This document shows positions 41,693-50,482 of a stretch of 53,236 nucleotides of DNA, piece after piece (position 1 is the stretch's first letter; each line of letters starts with the position of its first letter). The DNA comes from Oscillospiraceae bacterium (GTDB lineage Bacteria; Bacillota; Clostridia; Oscillospirales; Ruminococcaceae), in the NCBI GenBank assembly GCA_014799395.1, contig JAAVID010000034.1, forward strand, positions 1-53,236. The letters are read 5' to 3'. A model generated the notes under the pieces. It had not been told where the DNA came from, did no database searches, and saw only the letters and a program-made list of their open reading frames with translations. A program made the translations under genes and the position numbers.

Positions 41693-44455
41693 TTACGCGT
41701 TCGGAAGCTCCCCGCTGAGTTTAAAGCGCATATCTTTAAGCGCAAGCCCGCTTCCGCCGAAGTACAGTCTGCACACCAGAAAACGCGAGTACATATTGAC
41801 GGGGCGTTCTATCTCGCTCCACGCGCCGTTTGTGCCGTTGAACGTGAACACCGCAGACGGGAATCCCGTTGTGAACAGCGTTACGGGGCTTTGCGCCGTC
41901 GCGCTGAGATCGGACTTCGCCGTGAGCGTGACCGTGTATCTGCCCGGCATATCTACGTCCACCGCGAAAACATACGACGTTCCCTTGTCGGTGCATACGC
42001 CGTCGAGCGGCAGGATAAGCTCGCCGTTTTTGGTCGGGTGGAACACCACGTCCGCCGCGTCATAGCTGTCGTCCTCGTAGGGTCGGTTGATTATCTCGAT
42101 CTCGGGAGCGGTACCGCGCAGGCGCGCCATTGCGCGGCTTCCCGTCAGCATACGGCAGATGTTGGCTGCGTTGCGCTGGAGCTCTCCGCGGGTGAGCGTT
42201 CCCGCTTCAAGCGAGGACAGGGTATTATCGTCCGTAAGGTTCTGCGAGGAATCCGAGCACACCATATAAACATCGTTCTGCGCCCTTGCCATAGCCGCGA
42301 AATTATTGCCGCGCGGCGCTTCTCCGCGGTCGTTGATAACGCTCCACCAGTCGGTCATAACGAAGCCGTTGAAGCCCCATTCGCCGCGCAGGATAGTCGT
42401 GCAGAGATCGTAGCTTCCCGCCGTCCAAAGCCCGTTGAGCGAGCCGTAGGTCGTCATAACGGTAGTCGCGCCGCCCTCCTTGACTGCGATCTCAAAGCCT
42501 CTGAGGTATATCTCGCGGAGAGCTCTCTCGGAGATAACGCTGTCGATGGAATGCCGCCCGGTCTCCTGATTGTTGCCCGCGAAGTGCTTTATAGTACCCG
42601 TTACGCCCGTGCGGTGCAGTCCGCGGAGCTGAGCCGCGGCGATCTTTCCCGTAACGAGCGGATCCTCGCTGAAATACTCGAAATTTCTTCCGTTGAGAGG
42701 GTGACGGTGGATATTCATTCCGGGACCGAGCAGACACTCAACGTTGTTAGCCGCGACTTCCACGCCCGCTATCGCGTACAGTTCTTCGGCAAGCTCGGTG
42801 TTGAACGTGCAGGCGAGAAGCGTGCCGTTCGGCAGACTGAACGCTTTTGTGCCGCAGTCCAGTCTCATTCCCGAAGGTCCGTCGTCGCAGCACCCCGCGG
42901 GTATGCCGAACCCCGCGAGCGCGTCCGTAACGCCGCCGAACGCGGCTGCCGTCCCGGGAGTTACCTTGGGACTTCCCATGCCCTCGCCGCGTATAATGCA
43001 GGAGAGGTCATAATCGGAGAACTGCGCGATAAATTCGTCCATGGTGCGCTTTCCGTCGGCAACGTCGGCGAGCTTTATGCCCTTGCCGCCCGTCTGCGGT
43101 ATCTCTTTCGGGAGATTTTCCGCGCGGCGCTTGTCCATATCGACGGTCGCCGTGGGAACGCTCTCCGTTATCGCTTTATAGCCGCTGCCGTCGGGCTCGG
43201 GCTTTATCCTCTCGAACGGAAGAACGGGAGCGCAGGCTTCGGTAAGTTTCTTTACGACAACGGTCTCGCTTTGAACAAAGCCGAAAACCTCAGCCGCCGA
43301 ACGCACGTCCGTTCCCGCGTAGAACGTAAACGTGCCCGCCTCGCGGACATAACACGATTTGTTGCCGGTAACTCCGCTGTCGTCATAGCTTGCCAGCTCG
43401 TCGAGAGCTATCTCAAAATGCAGGGTTTGTTTCTCGGCAGGGGAGAGGGCTTTCGTTTTCCCGAACGCGCAGAGACGGCGCAAGGGACTGCCCAGCTTGC
43501 CCTGCGGCGCTTGGAAGTACACCTGAACGACCTCTTTGCCCGCACATTCGCCGACATTTTTTACGGTAACGTCGAGTTTTATCAAATTGTCCGAGCTATT
43601 GCACTTGGTCGTCAGCTCGAATTTAGTATACGAAAGTCCGTATCCGAACGGATACAGCACCTTGTCCTGCGCGAACGTCTCAAAATAGCGGTAGCCGACG
43701 TATACGTCCTCGCAGTAGAACTCGCGCTCGGTATTGCCGAAATGTGCCGCCGAGGGGTAGTCGGAGACGTTTTCCGCTATCGTGTCGGTCAGCTTTCCGC
43801 TCGGGCTCACCTTGCCCGTCAGCACGTCCGCCGTGCCGAGACCGCCGACCATTCCGCCCTGCCACGCGTACAGAACCGCGTCGGGCTTGACCTCGCTTAC
43901 AAAGCTCATATCGACGATACCGCCGACGTTCAGCAGAACGGTCATTTTTTTGAAGTATCTGCGCACCTTTTTGAGCATATCAAGCTCCGTCGAGGTCAGA
44001 CGGTACGAGCCCTCGGTGTCGGTCTGATCCTGCTCCTCGCCCGCGGTCCTTCCGATAATGCAGAGCGCCGCCGCGGACTTCTCTGCCGAACGCGCCGCCA
44101 ACTCATCGGACAGCGGCATTTCCTCCTGTGACCACGGCTCTCCGCCCCAGCCCACGCCCGGGTCGAACGGGTGAGACTTCTCCCACTCGGCGTACTCCGC
44201 GCGGAGCTCCTCGTTGAGCGGGATACCGCATTCCGTAAGCCCCTCGGTGATATTCCACACCTTGTCGACGTTTACCATTCCTCCCGAGCCGGTGCCGCTC
44301 TTGTAATAATGCTCCTGAATACGTCCGAAAACCGCAAGATTTTCATCTTTTTTCAAAGGAAGCACGCCGTTGTTCTCCAACAGCACTATGCCCTCCGCGA
44401 CCGCCGAGCGAGCCGCCGCGATATATTTGTTCCAGTCAAGAATTATTTTTTCCAT
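41693..44455 (-). CDS. Domain-permuted glycoside hydrolase family 3 (beta-glucosidase-like)
   Basis: 920 residues, with the usual GH3 order reversed. The alpha/beta sandwich domain comes first (EGIVLLENNGVLPLKKDENLAV, GYGLSYTKFEL), then a fibronectin-III-like domain (VTVKNVGECAGKEVVQVYF). The catalytic TIM barrel comes last (GPGMNIHRHPLNGRNFEYFSEDP, GTIKHFAGNNQE). The nucleophile Asp, near residue 701, is in GFVMTDWW. A C-terminal beta-sandwich of about 120 residues may bind carbohydrate. The same permuted layout is known for ruminococcal and butyrivibrio beta-glucosidases. No signal peptide: a cytoplasmic enzyme on imported cello-oligosaccharides or related glycosides. Confidence 0.93.
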   Translation of the reverse strand: MEKIILDWNKYIAAARSAVAEGIVLLENNGVLPLKKDENLAVFGRIQEHYYKSGTGSGGMVNVDKVWNITEGLTECGIPLNEELRAEYAEWEKSHPFDPGVGWGGEPWSQEEMPLSDELAARSAEKSAAALCIIGRTAGEEQDQTDTEGSYRLTSTELDMLKKVRRYFKKMTVLLNVGGIVDMSFVSEVKPDAVLYAWQGGMVGGLGTADVLTGKVSPSGKLTDTIAENVSDYPSAAHFGNTEREFYCEDVYVGYRYFETFAQDKVLYPFGYGLSYTKFELTTKCNSSDNLIKLDVTVKNVGECAGKEVVQVYFQAPQGKLGSPLRRLCAFGKTKALSPAEKQTLHFEIALDELASYDDSGVTGNKSCYVREAGTFTFYAGTDVRSAAEVFGFVQSETVVVKKLTEACAPVLPFERIKPEPDGSGYKAITESVPTATVDMDKRRAENLPKEIPQTGGKGIKLADVADGKRTMDEFIAQFSDYDLSCIIRGEGMGSPKVTPGTAAAFGGVTDALAGFGIPAGCCDDGPSGMRLDCGTKAFSLPNGTLLACTFNTELAEELYAIAGVEVAANNVECLLGPGMNIHRHPLNGRNFEYFSEDPLVTGKIAAAQLRGLHRTGVTGTIKHFAGNNQETGRHSIDSVISERALREIYLRGFEIAVKEGGATTVMTTYGSLNGLWTAGSYDLCTTILRGEWGFNGFVMTDWWSVINDRGEAPRGNNFAAMARAQNDVYMVCSDSSQNLTDDNTLSSLEAGTLTRGELQRNAANICRMLTGSRAMARLRGTAPEIEIINRPYEDDSYDAADVVFHPTKNGELILPLDGVCTDKGTSYVFAVDVDMPGRYTVTLTAKSDLSATAQSPVTLFTTGFPSAVFTFNGTNGAWSEIERPVNMYSRFLVCRLYFGGSGLALKDMRFKLSGELPNA

Positions 44456-44500
44456 CGAAAGCCTCCTAAAAAGTTCGCTTTTACAGTATCTGTATTTTTA

Positions 44501-44529
44501 ATTATACAACATTAACGGAGAAAAAGCAA
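44501..44529 (-). promoter_or_regulatory. Promoter of the GH3 gene
   Basis: Minus strand: TTGCTT (44529-44524), 17-base spacer, TATAAT (44506-44501). The -35 context ATATTGCTTTTT matches the carB promoter. Confidence 0.65.
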
Positions 44530-44583
44530 TATATAAAAAATAAAAGAACGCCCAAAGATGACCCGAGCAGATAAAAACAGACA

Positions 44584-44612
44584 TTGACAAAAATGTTCTC
44601 CTATGGTATAAT
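44584..44612 (+). promoter_or_regulatory. Promoter of the flavin reductase gene
   Basis: TTGACA (44584-44589), 17-base spacer, TATAAT (44607-44612); full consensus. A frame opening at 44584 is therefore not the gene start. Confidence 0.85.
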
Positions 44613-44667
44613 AAGGGAAAATATCCCCGTTTTCGGAGTGTTAAAACTATTTTTAAGGAGTGTTTTT

Positions 44668-45225
44668 ATGAGAAAGAATTTTGGAGCTAAACCGTGGTTC
44701 TATCCGCTTCCCGTACTGATAATCGGCACCTATGACGAGAATGGAACGCCGGACGCGATGAATGCCGCGTGGGGCGGCTTGTACGACGCGAATATGGTGG
44801 AGCTGTGCCTCAGCGAGGGTCACAAGACCACCCGCAACATCAAGGCAAAGGGCGCGTTTACCCTCAGCTTTGCGGACGCGGCGCACGTTGCCGCGTGCGA
44901 TTATGTGGGGATCGTTTCCGCGAACGACGTTCCCGACAAAATGACAAAGGCGGGATTTACCGTCACAAAGAGCGAATTTGTTGACGCGCCCGTCATCAAC
45001 GAGCTTCCCATGACCTTGGAGTGCAAGCTCGTAAAAGTTACCGAGGACGGCAATATTATCGGCGAGATAGTCAACATCAGCGCCGACGAGAGCATTCTCG
45101 GCGACGACGGCGTTATCGACGTTTCCAAGCTCCGCCCCATAGCGTTTGAGCCCGTAAAGAACGGCTACCACGTTCTCGGCGAGCGCGTAGGAAACGCGTT
45201 CAAAGACGGTAACGCCTTAAAATAA
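44668..45225 (+). CDS. Flavin reductase family (FMN-binding split barrel) protein
   Basis: 185 residues. The N-terminal KPWFYPLPVLIIGTYDENGTPDAMNAAWGG and the following HKTTRNIKAKGAFTLSFAD are typical of the flavin-reductase-like, FMN-binding split-barrel family, which reduces or carries flavins. AAGGAG lies 7 bases before the ATG at 44668. It is a single-gene unit with its own promoter and a terminator right after the stop. The physiological partner is unknown. Confidence 0.88.
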   Translation: MRKNFGAKPWFYPLPVLIIGTYDENGTPDAMNAAWGGLYDANMVELCLSEGHKTTRNIKAKGAFTLSFADAAHVAACDYVGIVSANDVPDKMTKAGFTVTKSEFVDAPVINELPMTLECKLVKVTEDGNIIGEIVNISADESILGDDGVIDVSKLRPIAFEPVKNGYHVLGERVGNAFKDGNALK

Positions 45226-45230
45226 GGAAT

Positions 45231-45263
45231 AAAAAAGATCGGGCTTGGCGGCTCGATCTTTTT
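45231..45263. terminator. Bidirectional terminator
   Basis: Stem AAAAAGATCG / CGATCTTTTT with a 12-base loop. It ends both the flavin reductase gene and the convergent NusG-II gene. Confidence 0.85.
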
Positions 45264-45269
45264 GTTTGG

Positions 45270-45638
45270 TCATACCACAACGTCCACACTTTCCGCCGTT
45301 CCCGTGACTACGCGTATCTCCAGACGGTGCGGCAGACATACTATCGGCACCGCTCCTCCCGATATTGCGCCCGTGCGCACGCATACCTTGTCGGGGCAGT
45401 CCGCTTCCGTGACCGAGACCGCCCCGTCTCTTACGGTCACGGTATTGTGACCGTTTCCGCAGTCCACGATGAATTCACATTCCTCCGATAGGGAGACGGT
45501 TTTCAGCAGTTCGCCGTTAAGATATATCTCGGCGGCGGGGTTCTCGCGCGGTATATTGCGCATTATCAGCCACGCGGCAATTCCCGCCGCCGCTATCAGC
45601 GCCGTTATCACCGACGCTGTTATAATTTTCCTGTTCAT
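45270..45638 (-). CDS. NusG domain II-containing secreted/membrane protein
   Basis: 122 residues. One N-terminal membrane helix or uncleaved signal (IITASVITALIAAAGIAAWLI) is followed by a NusG-II-like beta domain (ECEFIVDCGNGHNTVTVRDG, VTEADCPDKVCVRTGAI, IVCLPHRLEI). The conserved Cys pair in CPDKVC is typical of this extracytoplasmic family in Clostridia. The start is the ATG at 45638 with GGGG upstream. A strong terminator hairpin ends only 17 bp before the start, so expression may depend on read-through. Confidence 0.85.
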   Translation of the reverse strand: MNRKIITASVITALIAAAGIAAWLIMRNIPRENPAAEIYLNGELLKTVSLSEECEFIVDCGNGHNTVTVRDGAVSVTEADCPDKVCVRTGAISGGAVPIVCLPHRLEIRVVTGTAESVDVVV

Positions 45639-45655
45639 CGATTTTTCCCCTGTAC

Positions 45656-45711
45656 AAAAACTTCCCCGTTTATCCCGCGGCGTGAGGTGCAATGCCGCAG
45701 ATTAAACGGGG
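45656..45711 (-). terminator. Terminator of the second ECF operon
   Basis: Stem CCCCGTTTA-type 5' arm with AAACGGGG (45664-45671 and 45704-45711) plus inner GGC/GCC pairing, then TTTTTGT on the minus strand. It lies directly between the sensor gene and the NusG-II gene. Confidence 0.8.
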
Positions 45712-45725
45712 ATAATATTGTGTTT

Positions 45726-47960
45726 TTATTCGATAACGCAGTCCGCTTTGTAACCGCTTTCGGTCTTTTGCAGCTTGACCGCGCAGGAATAATACGCCGT
45801 TCTTCCGTCAAAGCTGCCCGCGTTGATATAAAGCGTGCCGTTAGCGCCCGTTTCCGTTTCCTCGGAAATAACGAGCACGGTATCGGAGAGGTTGATGGAA
45901 TATATCCGACCGCTTGTATATTCAAGGGTCTCGCCCTCGCCGACAGCGCAGCGCGCCTTTAAGCTTTCCGCAGCGGTATCGCTGAAGCAGTGCGCGATAA
46001 GATTTTCAAGCGCCGCCTTATCGGTAATGCCGCAGCTTTCGCAAAGTCCGCACGCAAGGGCATTCTGCAAGCCGACTGCCGCGTTGACCGCCGCGCGCAT
46101 ATCCATAGACGCGTTCTCCTCGGGAACCTCGTATGTCAGATAATCGTTCTTGGCTCTGTCGGTATAGATACCGTTGACGATACGGACCGCGCCGTTTTCG
46201 GCAGCCGCCATATAGTACTGCGAAAGGCTGCGTTTGAAGTCGAGCTTCGAGATAACGGAAATTCCGCCGCTGGGGGTCTTTTCTCCGTTATTTATCGTAT
46301 AATAGCCGTCTGCGCCGAGGAAGCTGTGCTTTGAAACGCCGAACTGAACATTGGAGTCGGCGATCGAAATAAGAGCATAGCTTGCGGGATCGAACAGCAG
46401 ATCTATCATACCTCCGCTGATGACCGCGTGAGTAAACGCGGCATTGTGAGTAATGTCATACTTGCCCTGGAGACTGCCGATAAAGGTCGGCTCTTCCGAG
46501 GAGTAAGCGTTATACAGCAGCAGGTCGCTTCCCGAATAAGCCGCGAAGTATACGCTTGCCGTGCCGCCTATGCCGTAATTCGCGGCGATAAGCGAAAACG
46601 CCGTCGGGCTGCTGTACAGGGTCTTTACGTTAGCCTCGTCGAAGCCGCCGTCGCAGATCACCAGCTCGTAATTATCGTTTTTAAATACGTTAAGCGCCAG
46701 AATACCCGTTTCCTCGTTGTACGCTATATCGTAAACGATACCCGCGCCTATCGCGCTTTCAAGAGAGACAACGTTTATCTTTCCGCTGTTCGCGTCGACA
46801 TCGTACAAATTTCCGTCGCTGCCGAGCGCCAGCAGCCGTCCGCCGTTTTCCGCGATCCAGAATACCGTGGTATCCGCGCACTCCTGCGATACCGCAAGAA
46901 CCGCCTCGCCGCCGGTGACCGTATACAGACGAATGTCGTTTTCGGTGCGGACATAAAGCGTGTTATCGTTAAGGAAATAAGCCTGTTTTGCGCCCATATC
47001 CTCGGTGAGATAAGAAAATCTCCCGGGGTCAAAAGGCAGCTGCGCGTCGTCGGACAATGCCATAAGCACATCTATCGGTATCATCGGCGACGATATGTTT
47101 TCATTGTGAGCGACCGCCGGAGAATATCCGCCGTCCACCGCCGAGATATGGTTTTCTATCTCGTAAACGGGAGGCGCGGTCGGTTCGCTGACGTTGTTAT
47201 CGGACGAACTCGACTCGGGCAGCTCGGTCGAGCTGTTTACGGTGCTCACGCTGCTCGTGCTTTCGTTGTCGGTGCTGCTGTCGGAGATAACGTCCGAGCT
47301 CTGCGAGCTGTCGCCGCTTATATCGCCGACAACGCTGCTGTTATCCGTAACTATCGGAACGATAAGCTCCGGAGTATCATTATTATTGATTATTTCCACG
47401 GCAAGAACGAGACTGTCGCTCTGAAGCTGCGACATCAGATAACCCGCGCACCTTATTTTAGCGCCCGTAATTCCGCTGATACCGTTTCCATTGAACAACG
47501 CTCCTACATTATCTATGCCGACGATAGCCGTACCGTCCTCCATATACAGCGCTTTAACGGGAACGCTTCCCTCCGAACGAGCCAGCAGAACGCGTTGGAC
47601 TTCCGCCGAAGAAACCGGTCTCTCAAAGCTGACAAGAACATCGAACAGCTCTTTAGAGCTTTCGTTATCGCGGGCTTCTTCCTGACCCTTCTTGATACGT
47701 TCCTCGTTGGACAAAGCCGCATACGAACTTCCCACGGTGATCCCGTCGATAACATTGCGTTTGTCAAGACGCGTTGCGGTAATAGTTCCGACCGTAACCG
47801 CAACGGCTGCGACTGCCGCAGTCATTCCTATATAGATCGGAAGCGGCTGCCTGCGCAAATAGTTCCCCGTGAATTTTCCTTTTTTCGCGTTGGTATATAT
47901 CTTGTTCTTATCGAACGTGTAATTTTCCATAATTTCCCTGTAAAAATCCCGTTTATCCAC
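45726..47960 (-). CDS. Large membrane-anchored sensor/anti-sigma-like protein
   Basis: 744 residues. The cytoplasmic N-terminus (MDKRDFYREIMENYTFDKNK) is followed by one membrane helix (IYIGMTAAVAAVAVTVGTI), then an outer segment to about residue 205 and a Ser/Thr/Asp-rich linker. A long beta-rich part resembling a propeller (LYVRTENDIRLYTV, ALGSDGNLYDVD, INVVSLESA) and a C-terminal alpha/beta tail complete it. The GTG start has AGGGGG upstream and lies 36 bp after the ECF sigma gene. Topology and partner are the same as for the 13134-14819 protein, so an anti-sigma or signal-sensing role is inferred. Confidence 0.75.
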   Translation of the reverse strand: MDKRDFYREIMENYTFDKNKIYTNAKKGKFTGNYLRRQPLPIYIGMTAAVAAVAVTVGTITATRLDKRNVIDGITVGSSYAALSNEERIKKGQEEARDNESSKELFDVLVSFERPVSSAEVQRVLLARSEGSVPVKALYMEDGTAIVGIDNVGALFNGNGISGITGAKIRCAGYLMSQLQSDSLVLAVEIINNNDTPELIVPIVTDNSSVVGDISGDSSQSSDVISDSSTDNESTSSVSTVNSSTELPESSSSDNNVSEPTAPPVYEIENHISAVDGGYSPAVAHNENISSPMIPIDVLMALSDDAQLPFDPGRFSYLTEDMGAKQAYFLNDNTLYVRTENDIRLYTVTGGEAVLAVSQECADTTVFWIAENGGRLLALGSDGNLYDVDANSGKINVVSLESAIGAGIVYDIAYNEETGILALNVFKNDNYELVICDGGFDEANVKTLYSSPTAFSLIAANYGIGGTASVYFAAYSGSDLLLYNAYSSEEPTFIGSLQGKYDITHNAAFTHAVISGGMIDLLFDPASYALISIADSNVQFGVSKHSFLGADGYYTINNGEKTPSGGISVISKLDFKRSLSQYYMAAAENGAVRIVNGIYTDRAKNDYLTYEVPEENASMDMRAAVNAAVGLQNALACGLCESCGITDKAALENLIAHCFSDTAAESLKARCAVGEGETLEYTSGRIYSINLSDTVLVISEETETGANGTLYINAGSFDGRTAYYSCAVKLQKTESGYKADCVIE

Positions 47961-47996
47961 AAGTCAGCCCCCTTTCCATAAATATTCACTCAAAAA

Positions 47997-48542
47997 TCAC
48001 AACTTAAACTTTTTCTTTTGCCGCTCGATAGTGCGGTACAGCTTGGTTTTCACCGTAGACAGCTTCATATCCATTGTCTCGGCTATTTCGTCAAGCTTCA
48101 TATCGCAGACGAAATACAGATAAAAAATTCTCCCCACTGTTTCGTCCTTTTGCATAATATCATCGAATATTTCCTTGGCGAGTATCTTGTTGTGTATTAC
48201 CTCGTCAAAAAGCGGTTCTTCGCGTGCAAGCTCCGCTTCGAGAGCGGCTGATTCCTCGTCGGAAAAATCCGAAAGATTTTTTACTCTTTCGCGGCGTTTG
48301 ATGAAGCCCGATAAAAAGCTCCTGCACTCAAACTTCGCGATATTTATCAGAAACGCCTCAACGGATTCTATATCATCGTATCCCTTTTCGGAAATGCGCT
48401 TGTAAAAACGCGCATAGATATTCTGAATAATGTCCTCCGCGTCCTGAAAACGCGAGGCGTGACTAAGTACAAACCGCGAGACGGTATTGAACGTTTGCGC
48501 ATATGAATTGTTAAAATATAAGTCGATCTCGTTTTTATCCAA
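47997..48542 (-). CDS. ECF-type RNA polymerase sigma factor
   Basis: 181 residues from the preferred start. Region 2 is clear (SRFQDAEDIIQNIYARFYKRI). Region 4 ends in a helix-turn-helix, MKLDEIAETMDMKLSTVKTKLYRTIERQKKKFKL. The start is ambiguous: TTG at 48542 has GAGGTG 8 bases upstream, and GTG at 48572 (10 residues longer) has a GGAG only 3 bases away. It is first in a two-gene operon with the large membrane protein. Two minus-strand promoters lie upstream (48617-48646 and 48806-48834). Confidence 0.88.
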   Translation of the reverse strand: MDKNEIDLYFNNSYAQTFNTVSRFVLSHASRFQDAEDIIQNIYARFYKRISEKGYDDIESVEAFLINIAKFECRSFLSGFIKRRERVKNLSDFSDEESAALEAELAREEPLFDEVIHNKILAKEIFDDIMQKDETVGRIFYLYFVCDMKLDEIAETMDMKLSTVKTKLYRTIERQKKKFKL

Positions 48543-48616
48543 CGGCGTTTCACCTCGCTTTTCGGGTTTCACGCGCTCCGCCGTCCGCTGTATGTGTCAT
48601 ATATGAAGTCAGCGGA

Positions 48617-48646
48617 ATTATCCAAAAAGTTTCAATAGTTTGTCAA
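48617..48646 (-). promoter_or_regulatory. Proximal promoter of the second ECF operon
   Basis: Minus strand: TTGACA (48646-48641), 18-base spacer, GATAAT (48622-48617). TGAAACTTTTT within the spacer could instead be an ECF-type -35 for autoregulation. Confidence 0.5.
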
Positions 48647-48805
48647 TTTGAACATTATTTTTGCGAAGCACACATAAATTCACACCATACGCATTAAATG
48701 GTGTTTTTATAACAAGCCGCGTTGTCGGGGGTAAATACAAACAGTATATTTGGTGCTGAATACAACTCAAAGTTAAAAAACGGCAAAATAAATACCTTAT
48801 TACAT

Positions 48806-48834
48806 ATTATAACACATAATGTTTTTTTTGTCAA
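48806..48834 (-). promoter_or_regulatory. Distal promoter of the second ECF operon
   Basis: Minus strand: TTGACA (48834-48829), 17-base spacer, TATAAT (48811-48806); perfect consensus. It would give a leader of about 255 bases before the sigma start. Confidence 0.7.
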
Positions 48835-48849
48835 ATTTCTTTAATCGTC

Positions 48850-48878
48850 TTTACAAAATTATTGGATTGTGATATAAT
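48850..48878 (+). promoter_or_regulatory. Promoter of the 48928 gene
   Basis: TTTACA (48850-48855), 17-base spacer, TATAAT (48873-48878), back to back with the distal ECF promoter. Confidence 0.75.
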
Positions 48879-48927
48879 TATAGTGTTAGGTAGTATGTTA
48901 TGGTAAATCGGAATATAGAGAGGTAAA

Positions 48928-49245
48928 ATGAAAAGAGCTTCATATTGGGACGAATCGTGGAACAAGTATTGGGATAAAGCCCATATTAAAAATCCAAATG
49001 ATTATGAAGTAGCAAGAGTGATCATATATGCACCGGATGAAAGCGATCTTCATGAAATAACGTTGCACTGTATAAAGACATTGAACAATAATGGTTCATG
49101 GGATTTTGAAATTGAACGCATAAAAAATGATTGCAAAAATATTGTTACTTTTAAATATAATGGCACAATAACAGCTTTAGATGCTATTTCAGAGTTGAAT
49201 TTCCATTGCGATCATTCTATAAAATGGGAGCATATACAGCAATGA
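48928..49245 (+). CDS. Hypothetical protein, AT-rich
   Basis: 105 residues, beginning MKRASYWDESWNKYWDKAH, soluble, with no recognised domain. Codons are clearly more A/T-rich at third positions than in neighbouring genes (many AAA, AAT, ATA, ATT), suggesting recent acquisition. GAGAGGT lies before the ATG, and it has its own promoter. The aminotransferase follows 49 bp after the stop with its own GGAGG site. Confidence 0.65.
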   Translation: MKRASYWDESWNKYWDKAHIKNPNDYEVARVIIYAPDESDLHEITLHCIKTLNNNGSWDFEIERIKNDCKNIVTFKYNGTITALDAISELNFHCDHSIKWEHIQQ

Positions 49246-49294
49246 AAAACTAATTTAGTAAGTTGATCTTACAAACAAACGGAGGTAATATAAA

Positions 49295-50482
49295 ATGTTA
49301 AAACCTTTTTCCAATAAGGTATCGGGGCTTGCTCCGTCCGCAATACGCGAGATATTGAAGTTCACCGCCGATCCCGAGGTGATAAGCTTTGCCGCGGGCA
49401 ATCCCGCTCCCGAGGCGTTCCCCGTGGAGACTATCGCGAAGCTCTCCGCGGAGATATTCGCGAGCGAGCCGGTAAACGCGCTCCAGTACTCCGTGACCGA
49501 GGGCTATATGCCGCTCCGCAAGTGGCTGGAGAGCGATCTCCGCGCCAAGGGAATGTTCGCGGACAACGATATGGTCATAGTGACCGCGGGCGCTCAGCAG
49601 GCTATCGAGGTCACCGCGAAGATACTCTGCAACGAGGGCGACGTTATCCTGTGCGAGGACCCAAGCTTTATCGGCTCGCTGAACGCGTTCAGGAGCTACG
49701 GAGTGCGGCTCGTGGGAGTTACCGCCGACAAGGACGGCATTATCCCCGAACGTCTCGAGGAGGCTCTTAAAGCCGAGCCTAATACGAAATTCCTCTACAC
49801 TATCCCGAACTTCCAGAACCCGACGGGCAATACGACCACTCTCGAGCGCAGGAAAGCGGTGCTGGAGCTCGCCAAGAAATACGGAATTTACATTCTTGAG
49901 GACAACCCCTACGGCGACCTCCGCTTTGCGGGAACGCCCGTCGAGAGCTACAAATCGCTCGACACTGCGAACAACGTGCTTTACGCGGGAACGTTCTCCA
50001 AGGTGCTCGCGCCCGGGCTTCGGGTGGGTTATTTGTGCGGAATTGCCGAGCTTGTTCAGAAAGCGGTGGTAGGACTGCAAACCAGTACCGTCCACACCAA
50101 CATATGGGCGCAAATGCTCGCTCACCGTTTTGTTACGACCGTTGATTTCAACGAGCATTTAAAGCGTCTGCAAGGCATTTACCGCACGAAATACAAGCGC
50201 ATGGCGGACGCCCTGCACGCGTGTATGCCCGACTGCGTGACCTACTCCGAGCCCGAGGGCGGACTGTTCATCTGGGCGGATATTCCCGATAAATACGATA
50301 TGAACGCGTTCTGCACCGAAGCCGTACATAAAAAGGTCGCGGTCGTTCCCGGAAACGCTTTCCTCGCGGACGAGAACGGAGTTTCGCACTCGTTTCGACT
50401 GAACTTCTCCACGCCCACCGACGAGCAGATCGACAGGGGAGTGGAAATTCTCGGAAAGTGCGCTGCGGAGTTCTTCAAATGA
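49295..50482 (+). CDS. PLP-dependent class I/II aminotransferase
   Basis: 395 residues of fold type I, closest in style to the 2-aminoadipate/aromatic (LysN, ARO8) subgroup. Visible hallmarks are FAAGNPAPEAFP near the N-terminus, the substrate/PLP loop TAGAQQAIEV, PNFQNPTGNT, LEDNPYGDLRF, the PLP Lys in YAGTFSKVLAPGLRVGY, and the C-terminal Arg in SFRLNFS. It transfers amino groups between amino acids and 2-oxoacids; the physiological pair is not clear. GGAGG lies upstream. Its stop overlaps the next start (ATGA). Confidence 0.92.
   Translation: MLKPFSNKVSGLAPSAIREILKFTADPEVISFAAGNPAPEAFPVETIAKLSAEIFASEPVNALQYSVTEGYMPLRKWLESDLRAKGMFADNDMVIVTAGAQQAIEVTAKILCNEGDVILCEDPSFIGSLNAFRSYGVRLVGVTADKDGIIPERLEEALKAEPNTKFLYTIPNFQNPTGNTTTLERRKAVLELAKKYGIYILEDNPYGDLRFAGTPVESYKSLDTANNVLYAGTFSKVLAPGLRVGYLCGIAELVQKAVVGLQTSTVHTNIWAQMLAHRFVTTVDFNEHLKRLQGIYRTKYKRMADALHACMPDCVTYSEPEGGLFIWADIPDKYDMNAFCTEAVHKKVAVVPGNAFLADENGVSHSFRLNFSTPTDEQIDRGVEILGKCAAEFFK

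Larger units (their letters stand above)
48573..48927. other. 355-bp AT-rich divergent intergenic region
   Basis: Holds two minus-strand promoters for the ECF operon and one plus-strand promoter for the 48928 gene, described separately. A hairpin ACACCAT / ATGGTGT (48682-48688 and 48698-48704) with a following T run looks like a plus-strand terminator with no gene ahead of it. No other gene could be supported. Confidence 0.5.

Noticed and set aside
41891-44131. Open frame of 746 codons antisense to the GH3 gene
   Set aside because: Arg/Ala-rich composition without motifs; the GH3 reading has all catalytic landmarks.
48588-48770. A ~50-codon minus-strand frame in the ECF leader
   Set aside because: No ribosome site, and it overlaps the proximal TTGACA promoter; better explained as untranslated leader.
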